From assembly GCF_900155425.1 (NCBI RefSeq), contig NZ_LT700190.1, positions 414,493 to 478,492 on the forward strand: a stretch of 64,000 bases of DNA, in the 5' to 3' direction. Shown in pieces: positions 1 through 7,094 of this stretch. This DNA is from Parabacteroides massiliensis. GTDB lineage: Bacteria > Bacteroidota > Bacteroidia > Bacteroidales > Tannerellaceae. Positions within the stretch are counted from its first letter, which is position 1; every line of letters starts with the position of its first letter. The position numbers and the translations under genes are program-made. A model generated the notes under the pieces. The model was not told the DNA's origin. It searched no databases and worked only from the letters and a program-made list of their open reading frames with translations.

Positions 1-710
1 CGAATCTCCAGACTATTGTTTTTCTCGGCGATAGCTGTCTCGCTTAATACTCTTACATCGTTGGCTTCTTGAGCTGCATTGGCTTCTGCAATAGCGATGG
101 CTTTCTCGGCATTTGCTTTGGTGATGGCGGCATCCTGACGGATTTTCCAAGTGTTATCTGCACCCAAGGCCTTGATCAATCCATTCTCGTCGCTGATGTT
201 CTGGATATTACAGGAAAGCACTTTCAGACCAAGGGTAGACAAGTCTTTCGTTGCTTTGGCAAGAACCTGATCAGAGAAGGCATCCCGATCCACATTCAAC
301 TCTTTCAGACAAACTGCTCCCACAGATTCACGTAAGTTACCTTCAAAGGTATCCTGAACTTCTTGTGCAATGATTGCCGGACCGACGTTCAGGAAGTTTT
401 TAATGGCACAGACAAAGGTTTCATCGGACATATCAACCTGCACTTTGGCTACAGCGTCGATTTTCACATTGATGAAGTCGTTTGTGGGAATAGCCTCCTT
501 GGTCTTGATGTCCACAGTAACCTGCCCCAGATACAGTTTGTCTGTCTTTTCGAGGAACGGTACACGGAATCCACCTTTTCCCACCAAATATCGGGGCTTT
601 TTGGTTAATCCTGAAATCACCATGGCGATGTTCGGTGAAGTCTTGACATAAGAAGCAAACAACAACAACAAAAGTAGCAATACAGCTACGGATACAAAAG
701 TTACATCCAT
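1..710 (-). CDS. Flotillin-like SPFH/band-7 protein (C-terminus beyond window)
   Basis: About 236 N-terminal residues are visible; the gene runs off the left edge. Translation starts MDVTFVSVAVLLLLLL, a single N-terminal membrane segment (about residues 4-18) typical of bacterial flotillins. It continues into an SPFH/band-7 domain with phrases such as SPNIAMVISG, KGGFRVPFLEKTDKLYLGQ and DAVAKVQVDMSD. The last visible part is alanine/glutamate rich (KAIAIAEANAAQEAND), as expected where the flotillin coiled coil begins. The family scaffolds membrane microdomains on the inner face of the cytoplasmic membrane. The start is the first ATG after the AT-rich spacer. No NfeD-like partner is visible; it could lie to the left. 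This is the last clearly chromosomal gene before the accessory region. Confidence 0.88.
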   Translation of the reverse strand, partial: MDVTFVSVAVLLLLLLLFASYVKTSPNIAMVISGLTKKPRYLVGKGGFRVPFLEKTDKLYLGQVTVDIKTKEAIPTNDFINVKIDAVAKVQVDMSDETFVCAIKNFLNVGPAIIAQEVQDTFEGNLRESVGAVCLKELNVDRDAFSDQVLAKATKDLSTLGLKVLSCNIQNISDENGLIKALGADNTWKIRQDAAITKANAEKAIAIAEANAAQEANDVRVLSETAIAEKNNSLEI

Positions 711-907
711 TTGATTAAGGTTTTAATTAATAATATGTTATATATCTCAGTGTTGTTTTGAAAACACAATGCAAGTTAGGCATTTAGCGTGTAATGAGTT
801 ATTTCTGACTATTTGTCCATAGTCGGTTTTATTTATACCACAAAATTATATATCCATATTGAAATAGCCAAAGAATCAGGCATTTACTTCATGCATTATT
901 GTATATC

Positions 908-1102
908 TTACTCCACTTTGACCCAACAGCCAAATTCCGGGTCAAAATCCATATTGTCAAACACTTTTTCTTTGATTATTCTCCGTCCGTGAACCAAAGT
1001 CGTTTCCACTACCCGGAATCCAGTCCTGGTCTGTTCAATCACCTGACATGTGATTCCTTTCACATATCGATGTACAAATTTGAGTTGTTCCTTTTTGTTC
1101 AT
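908..1102 (-). CDS. Small hypothetical protein, 64 aa
   Basis: A complete 64-residue frame rich in lysine and aromatic residues (MNKKEQLKFVHRYVKG...GCWVKVE). It lies 10 bp downstream of the zinc-ribbon gene on the same strand, so the two probably share a transcript. No signal peptide, membrane segment or recognised motif is present. I cannot assign a function. Its neighbours (a zinc-ribbon protein and an LPD1 protein) suggest it belongs to a mobile-element cargo module. Confidence 0.5.
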   Translation of the reverse strand: MNKKEQLKFVHRYVKGITCQVIEQTRTGFRVVETTLVHGRRIIKEKVFDNMDFDPEFGCWVKVE

Positions 1103-1112
1103 AGCCTTGGGA

Positions 1113-1706
1113 TTAACAGTCTGTACATCCTGTTACATTCTCATTCAGGTGGACGAATGTCCGTTGTTTGCAATTGGGACACTCCATGACCTTTCGGTAT
1201 TCAAATTCGTCCAAATCCTCTTCCCAGACTCCACCGTTTATCAGTACCTGATGTGCTTCTTCAAGTGACGGAAAAATCTCGATTTCTCCATCCTCGTCAA
1301 GCAAATATTCAAGTCCATTCAGGGAGATACCATTAATCGGTCTGCCAACAACGACCCCCAGACATACCATTGGCTTTTGGGTTTTTCCATATGGTTTGGT
1401 TTTATCATCTACCGCTCTCAGGATGTTGTATTTGTCATCAATGGACAAACAACACTCCGCACTGCAGACCGTTGCTTCACGGCAATACTCGTCCTCTGTT
1501 ATCAGTCCGTAACCGGTGCCGTCTGATGATAAAAAAACGGCTTTGACGATTCTGTGTTCCGGACGATCGTCATTATCATCGTGGAACACACATTTATCTT
1601 CCGGTTCAATATCAATCTGGCCACTTTCAGGAATTCTTGACCGGATTTCATCGTCCAGTAACCTGCTGAATGAATTAAAATTTGCTGCTATATTTTTTAA
1701 ATCCAT
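1113..1706 (-). CDS. Hypothetical protein with C-terminal zinc ribbon
   Basis: 197 residues. The N-terminal two thirds are acidic and unrecognised; the C-terminus holds CPNCKQRTF...NVTGCTDC, two CxxC knuckles about 16 residues apart that would bind one zinc ion, as in short rubredoxin-like or DNA/RNA-binding ribbons. Additional cysteines occur around residues 75-85 (CREATVCSAECCL). No signal peptide is present, so a cytoplasmic location is likely. It is followed by the 64-aa gene and preceded by 201 bp without a gene that carries a structured motif. The function is unknown; nucleic-acid binding is an inference from the ribbon only. Confidence 0.6.
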   Translation of the reverse strand: MDLKNIAANFNSFSRLLDDEIRSRIPESGQIDIEPEDKCVFHDDNDDRPEHRIVKAVFLSSDGTGYGLITEDEYCREATVCSAECCLSIDDKYNILRAVDDKTKPYGKTQKPMVCLGVVVGRPINGISLNGLEYLLDEDGEIEIFPSLEEAHQVLINGGVWEEDLDEFEYRKVMECPNCKQRTFVHLNENVTGCTDC

Positions 1707-1830
1707 ACTATTTGATTTTTTATCTATACAAATTTACTCATTTATAACAATATGACAAACAGAATATTAGGTGTAATATCACACAGTGGTAACCCAGACT
1801 CTCTCATTGAAGCGCACCAGGCACTAACAC

Positions 1831-1892
1831 ATAGGAGCCCGATGGTCGGGGTCCGGACACAACTGGGAACACCGACACGGCTATTAACCGTG
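1831..1892. other. Structured motif A downstream of the LPD1 gene
   Basis: This gene-free stretch contains ATAGGA (1831-1836), a hairpin CCCGATGGTCGGG (1838-1850), a palindromic TCCGGA, TGGGAAC near 1863-1869 and a second hairpin CACGG-ctattaa-CCGTG (1876-1892). The order ATAGGA, a hairpin ending GGTCGGG, TGGGnAAC and GACA recurs on the same strand at 3888-3935, on the other side of the LPD1 gene. It could be a structured RNA, a terminator for the LPD1 transcript or a recombination remnant. I cannot decide among these. Confidence 0.35.
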
Positions 1893-1907
1893 CCGGATGC
1901 TTAGACC

Positions 1908-3692
1908 TCACTCAAACAACTCTCTCACCTGCTTAAACAAATGGTCGAAATGAGCGTTTATGGTAGCTCTTTCTTCACCGCTTGGGTATGCCTTCAACTC
2001 GCTGCCCTCTTTATCGCGATGACTGTGCACCAGATATTGAGATTTGTTGTCCTTTTCTTCCAAACGATCCTGAACATATGCGCCAAACGCACGTGCCGCC
2101 ATCTCGATTGTTGTTGCCCAATATGGGGATGTACGATATCTGTCTATCTGACGGGAGTTACTATAATAATCAGTGCTTACCCTTCTGACCTCTGTCTTTT
2201 GCTCGCTCTTTTGGGAAATTTCTGATTTGGTCTTTTCTCTCCAGAAAATAGCGTTTGAGAAATTCGACATCATCTTGTTATCTCCAAAGTAATCCGTATT
2301 ACGGACAGCCTTGACCACCTTTGCAAGTTTCTCCACTTGCTCGTAAGAACGGTAATACCACGCATGTTGATACAATGAGCGGTTTGGATGGATACACTCT
2401 GCACCCTGATTCCCTGCATAGATCTCTTGCAGGATTGCTTCTGTCTCTGCCAACTGCTCCGGAGTAGCCGATTTCCCGCCACGTCTGTAATATTTGCTGT
2501 GATCTGCTTTCAGCTCATTCAGAATAGACTCCCCGCGTTCTTTCACGATTCTCTGATATCTATCGGCCTGTTTCTGTAATTGGGCTATTTCGCCTGTCTC
2601 ATTCATGTCAACTTCTGTCATACGGAAGCGCATGATGTCTCTAAGTGACGTGAATTCAGTTACTACAGCTTTCCAGTTTTCATCGCATTCGGTCTTATAT
2701 CTGTCGGTAGCAAAAATACCCGATTCATTACCATAGATAAGCCCTTTGGCGTTTCTTGAAAGCCGGATACCTTCAGCGGATGCCCCTACGAAATTATCCA
2801 ATGCGTGAAACCACTCATGCGCCAAGGAGCCTGCGCCTTTCAGTCTTGACAGGTTGAAAACATATCTGCCTGATTCAAAATGAGCCAACGCATTTGCTTT
2901 GCCACGGCTTCCGAACGCAGCTGCCAACAATCCGTTAAAACTCATGGCACGGTAGGGCAGTCCGGTGACGTGTGCCAAATCCATAAATGCGTCAAAAGCA
3001 TAATTCAGCACCGCCTGACGTTCCTTTTGTGTCAGCCAATTCCCAAATTCAATGCCGGGAAATCCGAATATATCGCAAAGATCTTTTGCGGTAATGTTCT
3101 TACCATTGCGGTAATCTGTTCCGGTACGCTCGATTGATTTCAGATGCGGCAACTCCGGTGCGACGAACTTGAATTCAAGCAAAGAAAGCGCATTCTCAGC
3201 CCGATATTGCCTTGCCTCTTCTGCTGTGGCAAATCCGGACTTGACTGTCAATCTCTCCTTGGCAGTTTTCAAGATCTTATAAAGATAGTAAGCCCCTTCA
3301 GACTCACCTATTTTTATTACCGAATCAACAAATTCGGTCGGAAGAGCATTCACGGCTTCTGTCATGTCAGTATAGCCGAATTTGATAATACGGTCATATC
3401 TGCCTTTCCGGTAGATAATGCAATATTTCCCATCACCGACCTTGTTGCGGTTTGAACATTCTTCGTAGTACGGATTAACTTTTACATGATCCAGATGATC
3501 AACCATATAACCCACAGGCAGCCAGAATGGGTGTGTAAATTTTACCAGTCCTTCTTTATCCGACGTTTTGGTACTTCTGCCGGTTACTTGCTCCTTGCGT
3601 GCACCACCAATATGGATACCGTAATCTCCGATTTTTGCTGATTGGTTTACATCGGTAGTCATATTCTCAAATAAGGGTCTCATATATTCCAT
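1908..3692 (-). CDS. LPD1-domain (large polyvalent protein-associated) mobile-element protein
   Basis: 594 residues. The middle (about residues 195-305) matches what I know of the LPD1 domain: NGKNITAKDLCDIFGFPGIEFG, the stretch RAMSFNGLLAAAFGSRGKANALAH, and then GSLAHEWFHALDNF. The last contains HEWFH (292-296), a zincin-like HExxH motif. The N-terminal 180 residues repeat the theme of short adaptor domains seen in polyvalent proteins, and the C-terminus is charged. Proteins of this kind are carried by plasmids, phages and integrative elements and are thought to enter the recipient cell with the DNA; a protease role is suggested by the motif but not established. The gene stands alone on its transcript, with structured motifs on both sides. 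A start at the internal Met4 is possible. Confidence 0.72.
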   Translation of the reverse strand: MEYMRPLFENMTTDVNQSAKIGDYGIHIGGARKEQVTGRSTKTSDKEGLVKFTHPFWLPVGYMVDHLDHVKVNPYYEECSNRNKVGDGKYCIIYRKGRYDRIIKFGYTDMTEAVNALPTEFVDSVIKIGESEGAYYLYKILKTAKERLTVKSGFATAEEARQYRAENALSLLEFKFVAPELPHLKSIERTGTDYRNGKNITAKDLCDIFGFPGIEFGNWLTQKERQAVLNYAFDAFMDLAHVTGLPYRAMSFNGLLAAAFGSRGKANALAHFESGRYVFNLSRLKGAGSLAHEWFHALDNFVGASAEGIRLSRNAKGLIYGNESGIFATDRYKTECDENWKAVVTEFTSLRDIMRFRMTEVDMNETGEIAQLQKQADRYQRIVKERGESILNELKADHSKYYRRGGKSATPEQLAETEAILQEIYAGNQGAECIHPNRSLYQHAWYYRSYEQVEKLAKVVKAVRNTDYFGDNKMMSNFSNAIFWREKTKSEISQKSEQKTEVRRVSTDYYSNSRQIDRYRTSPYWATTIEMAARAFGAYVQDRLEEKDNKSQYLVHSHRDKEGSELKAYPSGEERATINAHFDHLFKQVRELFE

Positions 3693-3887
3693 ATTCTTTA
3701 GGTCTATTGGTTACATATCTCTTTAATTCTCTGATACAAAGATATCTGTATTTGCTCTAATGTTATAATACATAGATAGATACACTCACTTGAATAGAGG
3801 GTTCATACTTTTCCATTTTAGCATTTCACAGGAACAATTCATCAATCGTAATTAGTTATTCCCTTCGACCCACTTAGTATTGGCATA

Positions 3888-3935
3888 TAGGACGGGGAAA
3901 AGCTCGTGGTCGGGCTTTGTGGGCAACCTGACAGA
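3888..3935. other. Structured motif B within a 554-bp gene-free stretch (3693-4246)
   Basis: Upstream of the LPD1 gene, ATAGGA (3888-3893), an imperfect hairpin AGCTCGTGGTCGGGCT (3902-3917), TGGGCAACC (3921-3929) and GACAG follow each other in the same order as motif A at 1831. The short reading frame that crosses it has no protein-like character, so I do not call a gene here. The rest of the 554 bp is AT-rich and ends in the hipBA promoter; I see nothing else in it. Confidence 0.35.
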
Positions 3936-4200
3936 CTAGAAAACATTAGGATTGAAAAAAACGGCACCAGAGACAATTCAGATGCCGTTTTACAGTATAT
4001 TACCAATTACACTTCGCAGAAGGAAGAATTTGCAAGAAATATACTTCAAAACGACGGAATCAGGTGCGACAGCCCATATTTGCACCGATAAAACCTATGC
4101 GGTGACGGACAGGAAAGCCTAACAGGAGAGAATATGAATACCTGAAAACGGTAGAAAAGACAGATGGAAGCTAAAAAGAGGAATTATATATCTATATATG

Positions 4201-4220
4201 GATAATTATCGTTATATTTG
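4201..4220 (+). promoter_or_regulatory. hipBA promoter and probable operator
   Basis: TATATTTG at 4213-4220 fits the Bacteroidetes -7 consensus TAnnTTTG and lies 26 bp before the hipB start. Directly upstream is a perfect palindrome GATAATTATC (4201-4210), and the surrounding DNA is built of TATATAT repeats. HipB-type antitoxins repress their own promoter, so these palindromes are plausible operators. No convincing -33 TTTG is seen. Confidence 0.5.
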
Positions 4221-4246
4221 CATATAAATAGTTATATATTGATATC

Positions 4247-4561
4247 ATGAGTACAACAAACTATAGCACAAACAGCGATATGCTGATGCTTTTGGCACTG
4301 CGGGTCAAGGAGTATCGCCTGGCAGCTCGCATGAGCCAAAAGGAACTGGCCGAACAATCGGGAGTGAGCCAGGCGACGATCAGCCATTTTGAACAAGGTG
4401 TGAGCCGTAACTTGACTTTGGCCAACTTCATTTCCTTGTTGCGTGCGCTCGGTCAGGAACAACGGCTTGCGGAAATCCTGCCGGAACTGCCCATGCCGCC
4501 GATGGCACTTCGGGAAATTGAAAAACTGATACCTAAACGAGTAAGGAGGGGTAAGAAATGA
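4247..4561 (+). CDS. hipB: HipB-like XRE-family antitoxin
   Basis: 104 residues with a helix-turn-helix of the Cro/CI (XRE) type at about residues 22-75: EYRLAARMSQKELAEQSGVSQATISHFEQG. The tail is basic (PKRVRRGKK). It overlaps the hipA start by 4 bp (ATGA), the usual antitoxin-first arrangement. HipB proteins bind HipA to block its kinase activity and repress the operon by binding the promoter. The start ATG lies just downstream of a -7 box and palindromes. GC content is clearly higher than in the flanking AT-rich DNA, which fits acquisition of the pair as a unit. Confidence 0.88.
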   Translation: MSTTNYSTNSDMLMLLALRVKEYRLAARMSQKELAEQSGVSQATISHFEQGVSRNLTLANFISLLRALGQEQRLAEILPELPMPPMALREIEKLIPKRVRRGKK

Positions 4562-5856
4562 TAGAAAGTCTTGATGTGATTTTGTGGGATAAAAAGGTAG
4601 GCACGCTTGTTGCCAGCCGGGAAGGACACCGCTGCAAAGCCTGTTTCTACTTCGACAGTGACTATGTCCGCGATGGCTATGACATTGCCCCACTTCGTGC
4701 GCCAGTAAAAGGGGTTGCCGCACAGCGTGGCCTGCCGGTCTATCCTGATGAAGAACGGCTTTTCGGCGGCCTACCGTCGTTCATAGCCGATTCGCTGCCC
4801 GATCATTGGGGAAATACTGTGTTCAACGAATGGGCCAAAGTGCATCATATCCGTATGAGGGACTTGTCCGCCCTCGACCGTCTCGCCTATATCGGACGGC
4901 GTGGCATGGGGGCATTGGAGTTCGTTCCACCCACTGCCGAGGAGTTGGAGACACCGTTCAAGGTGGAAATCGCCGACCTCTACCAACTGGCTCGGCAGGC
5001 TTTCAAGGAAGCCGGACGATTTAACGTCCCGGTATCGGGCAACCTGATGGTTGAAAGCCTGTTCAAGGTGGGAACGTCCGCTGGAGGACGGCGCCCCAAG
5101 GCGGTGGTGAATGTCAATTTCGAGGAGGGACAATGCTACTCCGGACAGGTAGAGACCCCTTATCCGGGCTACACGTCGATGATCGTTAAGTTCGACGAAC
5201 ATCAGAAGATGCCGACAACACGGATAGAATACAGCTATTACCTGATGGCCGTGGACGCCGGGCTTCAGATGATGCCGAGTCGCCTGCTCGAAGGTGACCA
5301 GACTGCACATTTCCTGACCGAGCGTTTCGACCGCCGGAACGGCAAGAAGGTGCATATCCAAACGTTGGCGGCCATGAATCCCTCGGCGGATTCTTATGAA
5401 GCCTTGTTCGACACGGCCTGCCGTATCGGCGTGCCGCCGGGGGAACTCCGGCAACTGTTCCGCTCGATGGTACTAAACGTGCTGGGCGGAAATGTCGATG
5501 ACCACAACAAGAATTTCAGCTTCCTGATGGACGACGACGGGCGTTGGCACGTTGCTCCGGCCTATGACTACACGTTCTCGGTCGATCCGGACGCACCGTA
5601 TTACGTCAACCGCCACAGCATGACAGTCAACAACAAGACGGAGGGCATTACAGCGGAGGATTTGCTGGAAGTAGCCCGCCGGTATGGTATAAAGGCTGCA
5701 GAACCGTTCATAGAAAAGGCCATAGGCATCATCTTGCGTTTTCCGGAATACGGCCGGGAGGCCGGTGTCGGAGAAGAATGGATAGGAACGATAGAAAAGG
5801 AAATCGCCGCACGAATAGAGTGCGTGAGCGACAACCGAGCAGACCGATTAAAATAG
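4558..5856 (+). CDS. hipA: HipA-like serine/threonine kinase toxin
   Basis: 432 residues, the usual size for full-length HipA. The N-terminal subdomain contains the couple-HipA region; GTSAGGRRPKAVV (about 183-195) corresponds to the phosphate/ATP-binding loop. The catalytic loop GGNVDDHNKNFSFL (about 310-323, with D314, D315, H316, K318 and N319) and the metal-binding YDYTFS (Asp337) are both present, so the kinase looks intact. In the E. coli prototype HipA phosphorylates glutamyl-tRNA synthetase and causes growth arrest; the target here is unknown. It is translationally coupled to hipB. Thirty bases after the stop codon an insertion-sequence end begins, whose hairpin also looks like a terminator for this operon. 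Confidence 0.9.
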   Translation: MIESLDVILWDKKVGTLVASREGHRCKACFYFDSDYVRDGYDIAPLRAPVKGVAAQRGLPVYPDEERLFGGLPSFIADSLPDHWGNTVFNEWAKVHHIRMRDLSALDRLAYIGRRGMGALEFVPPTAEELETPFKVEIADLYQLARQAFKEAGRFNVPVSGNLMVESLFKVGTSAGGRRPKAVVNVNFEEGQCYSGQVETPYPGYTSMIVKFDEHQKMPTTRIEYSYYLMAVDAGLQMMPSRLLEGDQTAHFLTERFDRRNGKKVHIQTLAAMNPSADSYEALFDTACRIGVPPGELRQLFRSMVLNVLGGNVDDHNKNFSFLMDDDGRWHVAPAYDYTFSVDPDAPYYVNRHSMTVNNKTEGITAEDLLEVARRYGIKAAEPFIEKAIGIILRFPEYGREAGVGEEWIGTIEKEIAARIECVSDNRADRLK

Positions 5857-5885
5857 AGCATGGGATTTCATGCAGGGGAAATGAA

Positions 5886-5917
5886 GGGGCTGTCCAAAAA
5901 GTCGGACAGCCCCTTTT
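5886..5917 (+). terminator. Hairpin at IS end; probable hipBA terminator
   Basis: GGGGCTGTCC (5886-5895) and GGACAGCCCC (5904-5913) form a perfect 10-bp stem with an 8-nt loop, followed by TTTT. The same bases look like the terminal inverted repeat of the IS1182-type element that follows. The hairpin therefore probably both ends hipBA transcription and shields the transposase gene. Confidence 0.75.
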
Positions 5918-6363
5918 GCTATTGTTTATTTCGGTAAAAAGTATTATCTTACCGTTGCAAAAACCAAACATTATAGCAATGGCTAAGATAGTATTTAAAG
6001 AGTTAACATCCAACCAAAATGTACTTTTTCCGGTCAGCTTATCGGAAAAGATAGCTCCCAATCATCCCGTTCGTGTTGTAAACAGTGTTGTAGACGCCTT
6101 GGATATTAGTTGTCTGCTTTGGGCATATAAAGGAGGAGGAACCAGCAGCTACCATCCCCGTATGATGCTCAAAGTTCTGTTTTATGCCTACCTGAACAAT
6201 ATCTATTCTTGTCGTAAAATAGAAAAGGCTTTGCAGGAGAATATTCATTTCATGTGGTTGTCTGGTAATAGTACTCCCGATTTCCGCACGATCAATGATT
6301 TCCGCGGCAAACGTTTAAAAGAACACATAAAATCGTTGTTTTCAGCCATTGTTCTGCTGTTAC
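5886..6363 (+). mobile_element. IS1182-type insertion sequence, 5' fragment
   Basis: The left end begins with the GGGGCTGTCC hairpin and carries the start of a transposase gene at 5979. Homology to transposase stops around codon 128, after which the frame reads into unrelated sequence and ends at 6410. No matching right-end repeat is visible nearby, so only the left part of the element survives. The right limit is an estimate from where the protein stops looking like the family. Confidence 0.7.
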
Positions 6364-6410
6364 AATCCATAGTGTATAAAAAGCAAAAGTTCCGCCCTGG
6401 TACGCATTAA
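5979..6410 (+). pseudogene. IS1182-family transposase, N-terminal fragment
   Basis: The true start is the ATG at 5979 (MAKIVFKELTSNQN...); codons upstream in the same frame belong to the IS end. Residues 1-128 have the IS1182-family N-terminal region: NHPVRVVNSVVD, the SYHPRMMLKVLFYAYLN block, and SRKIEKALQENIHFMWLSG-like text with NSTPDFRTINDFR. The DDE catalytic domain is missing; the last 15 residues are out-of-family read-through. It cannot encode an active transposase. The next 180 bp (6411-6592) hold only a weak stem, TTCCGCC (6390) with GGCGGAA (6421), and no gene. Confidence 0.8.
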
Positions 6411-6592
6411 AAAGAGGCGTGGCGGAAATTTTCAATACAAAGGTAATACTTTTATTCTAATCTTGCAAACTTTTCAAGGAAAATAATAGAGAATTGGCCC
6501 CAAAAGCATTCTAAGGAAGAAAAAGAACCGTAGAATAGAAAATAGGCAACGGGTGTCTTCCCAATGCCTAGTCTGAACAATTCGTAGAAAAA

Positions 6593-6799
6593 TCAAGGTA
6601 TATACAGCAGTTCAAATCCCTTTTTCCGCCGTCGATCGATGCTCGGAACGACCTTCCCTTTGTAGCATCTGAAGGAGATATATTCGTTATAGATATCCCT
6701 GTCTCCAGCTTCTAATTTTCGTATCAGCTTGCTTTGGGGAATTTTACCATAGCCGACCAAACGATAGTATCCCACATTATGTAAGCTTTTACATAATGT
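6593..6799 (-). pseudogene. Gene tail of unknown family (left copy)
   Basis: Reading leftward from the central palindrome, codons give TLCKSLHNVGYYRLVGYGKI, then PQSKLIRKLEAGDRDIYNEY, ending in ELLYIP and a stop. A related text is read rightward from the same palindrome (see 6777-6980). The open frame extends upstream to 6880, but that part is only the antisense of the other copy. No start codon belonging to the family is present, so this is a 5'-truncated fragment. I do not recognise the family. Confidence 0.5.
6774..6799. repeat. 26-bp palindrome joining two gene tails
   Basis: Arms of 11 bp, ACATTATGTAA (6774-6784) and TTACATAATGT (6789-6799), flank GCTT. Both strands of the palindrome encode the same peptide, LCK(S/L)LHNV, in the two diverging gene tails. 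It marks the junction of a head-to-head inverted duplication. Confidence 0.85.
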
Positions 6800-6980
6800 C
6801 GGTCCATACCGTCTTTTGGGGAGCGGGAAGATACCCAAAAGCAAGCTGATCCGAAAGCTGGAGGCTGGCGACAGAAGCATTTATCGGGAGTATATCGCCT
6901 TCTGCAACTACAAGGGGAAACGGCACGCCATGCTGCTCAAACGGAGAAAGGCGGAGTTTGCGCTGCTCTATATTCCGTAA
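6777..6980 (+). pseudogene. Gene tail of unknown family (right copy)
   Basis: An uninterrupted frame of 67 codons reads LCKLLHNVGPYRLLGSGKIP, then KSKLIRKLEAGDRSIYREYI, and ends ALLYIP-stop at 6980. It is paralogous to the left copy on the other strand: both share NVGxYRL, GKIPxSKLIRKLEAGDR, IYxEYI and LLYIP. The two copies differ at many third positions, so the duplication is not recent or the copies came from different members of the family. No start codon is present; it is a 5'-truncated remnant. A strong terminator follows at 6985. Confidence 0.5.
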
Positions 6981-6984
6981 TCAA

Positions 6985-7032
6985 GCACGTTCCTTGCATT
7001 TTCATACAAGGAACGTGCATTCATTCTTTTTT
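6985..7032 (+). terminator. Rho-independent terminator
   Basis: Arms GCACGTTCCTTG (6985-6996) and CAAGGAACGTGC (7007-7018) pair perfectly over 12 bp with a 10-nt loop, followed by ATTCATTC and a run of T. It ends the right gene tail and insulates the TrlF gene. Confidence 0.85.
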
Positions 7033-7034
7033 AA

Positions 7035-7066
7035 TTTGGCTATTCGCTTAAAAATGACTACCTTCG
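7035..7066 (+). promoter_or_regulatory. Promoter of the TrlF-type gene
   Basis: TTTG (7035-7038) and TACCTTCG (7059-7066) are separated by 20 bp, matching the Bacteroidetes pattern TTTG-N19-21-TAnnTTTG with one mismatch. The start codon is 28 bp further on. Confidence 0.65.
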
Positions 7067-7094
7067 CAAACCAATTAAATATCATTATCAATAA

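Noticed and set aside
3906..4091. 61-codon reading frame upstream of hipB
   Set aside because: It crosses structured motif B, has no protein-like composition and no start context; treated as non-coding.
6774..6799. The 26-bp palindrome as a XerC/XerD dif-type site
   Set aside because: The arms resemble dif halves only loosely and the spacer is 4 bp rather than 6; the shared coding content explains it better.
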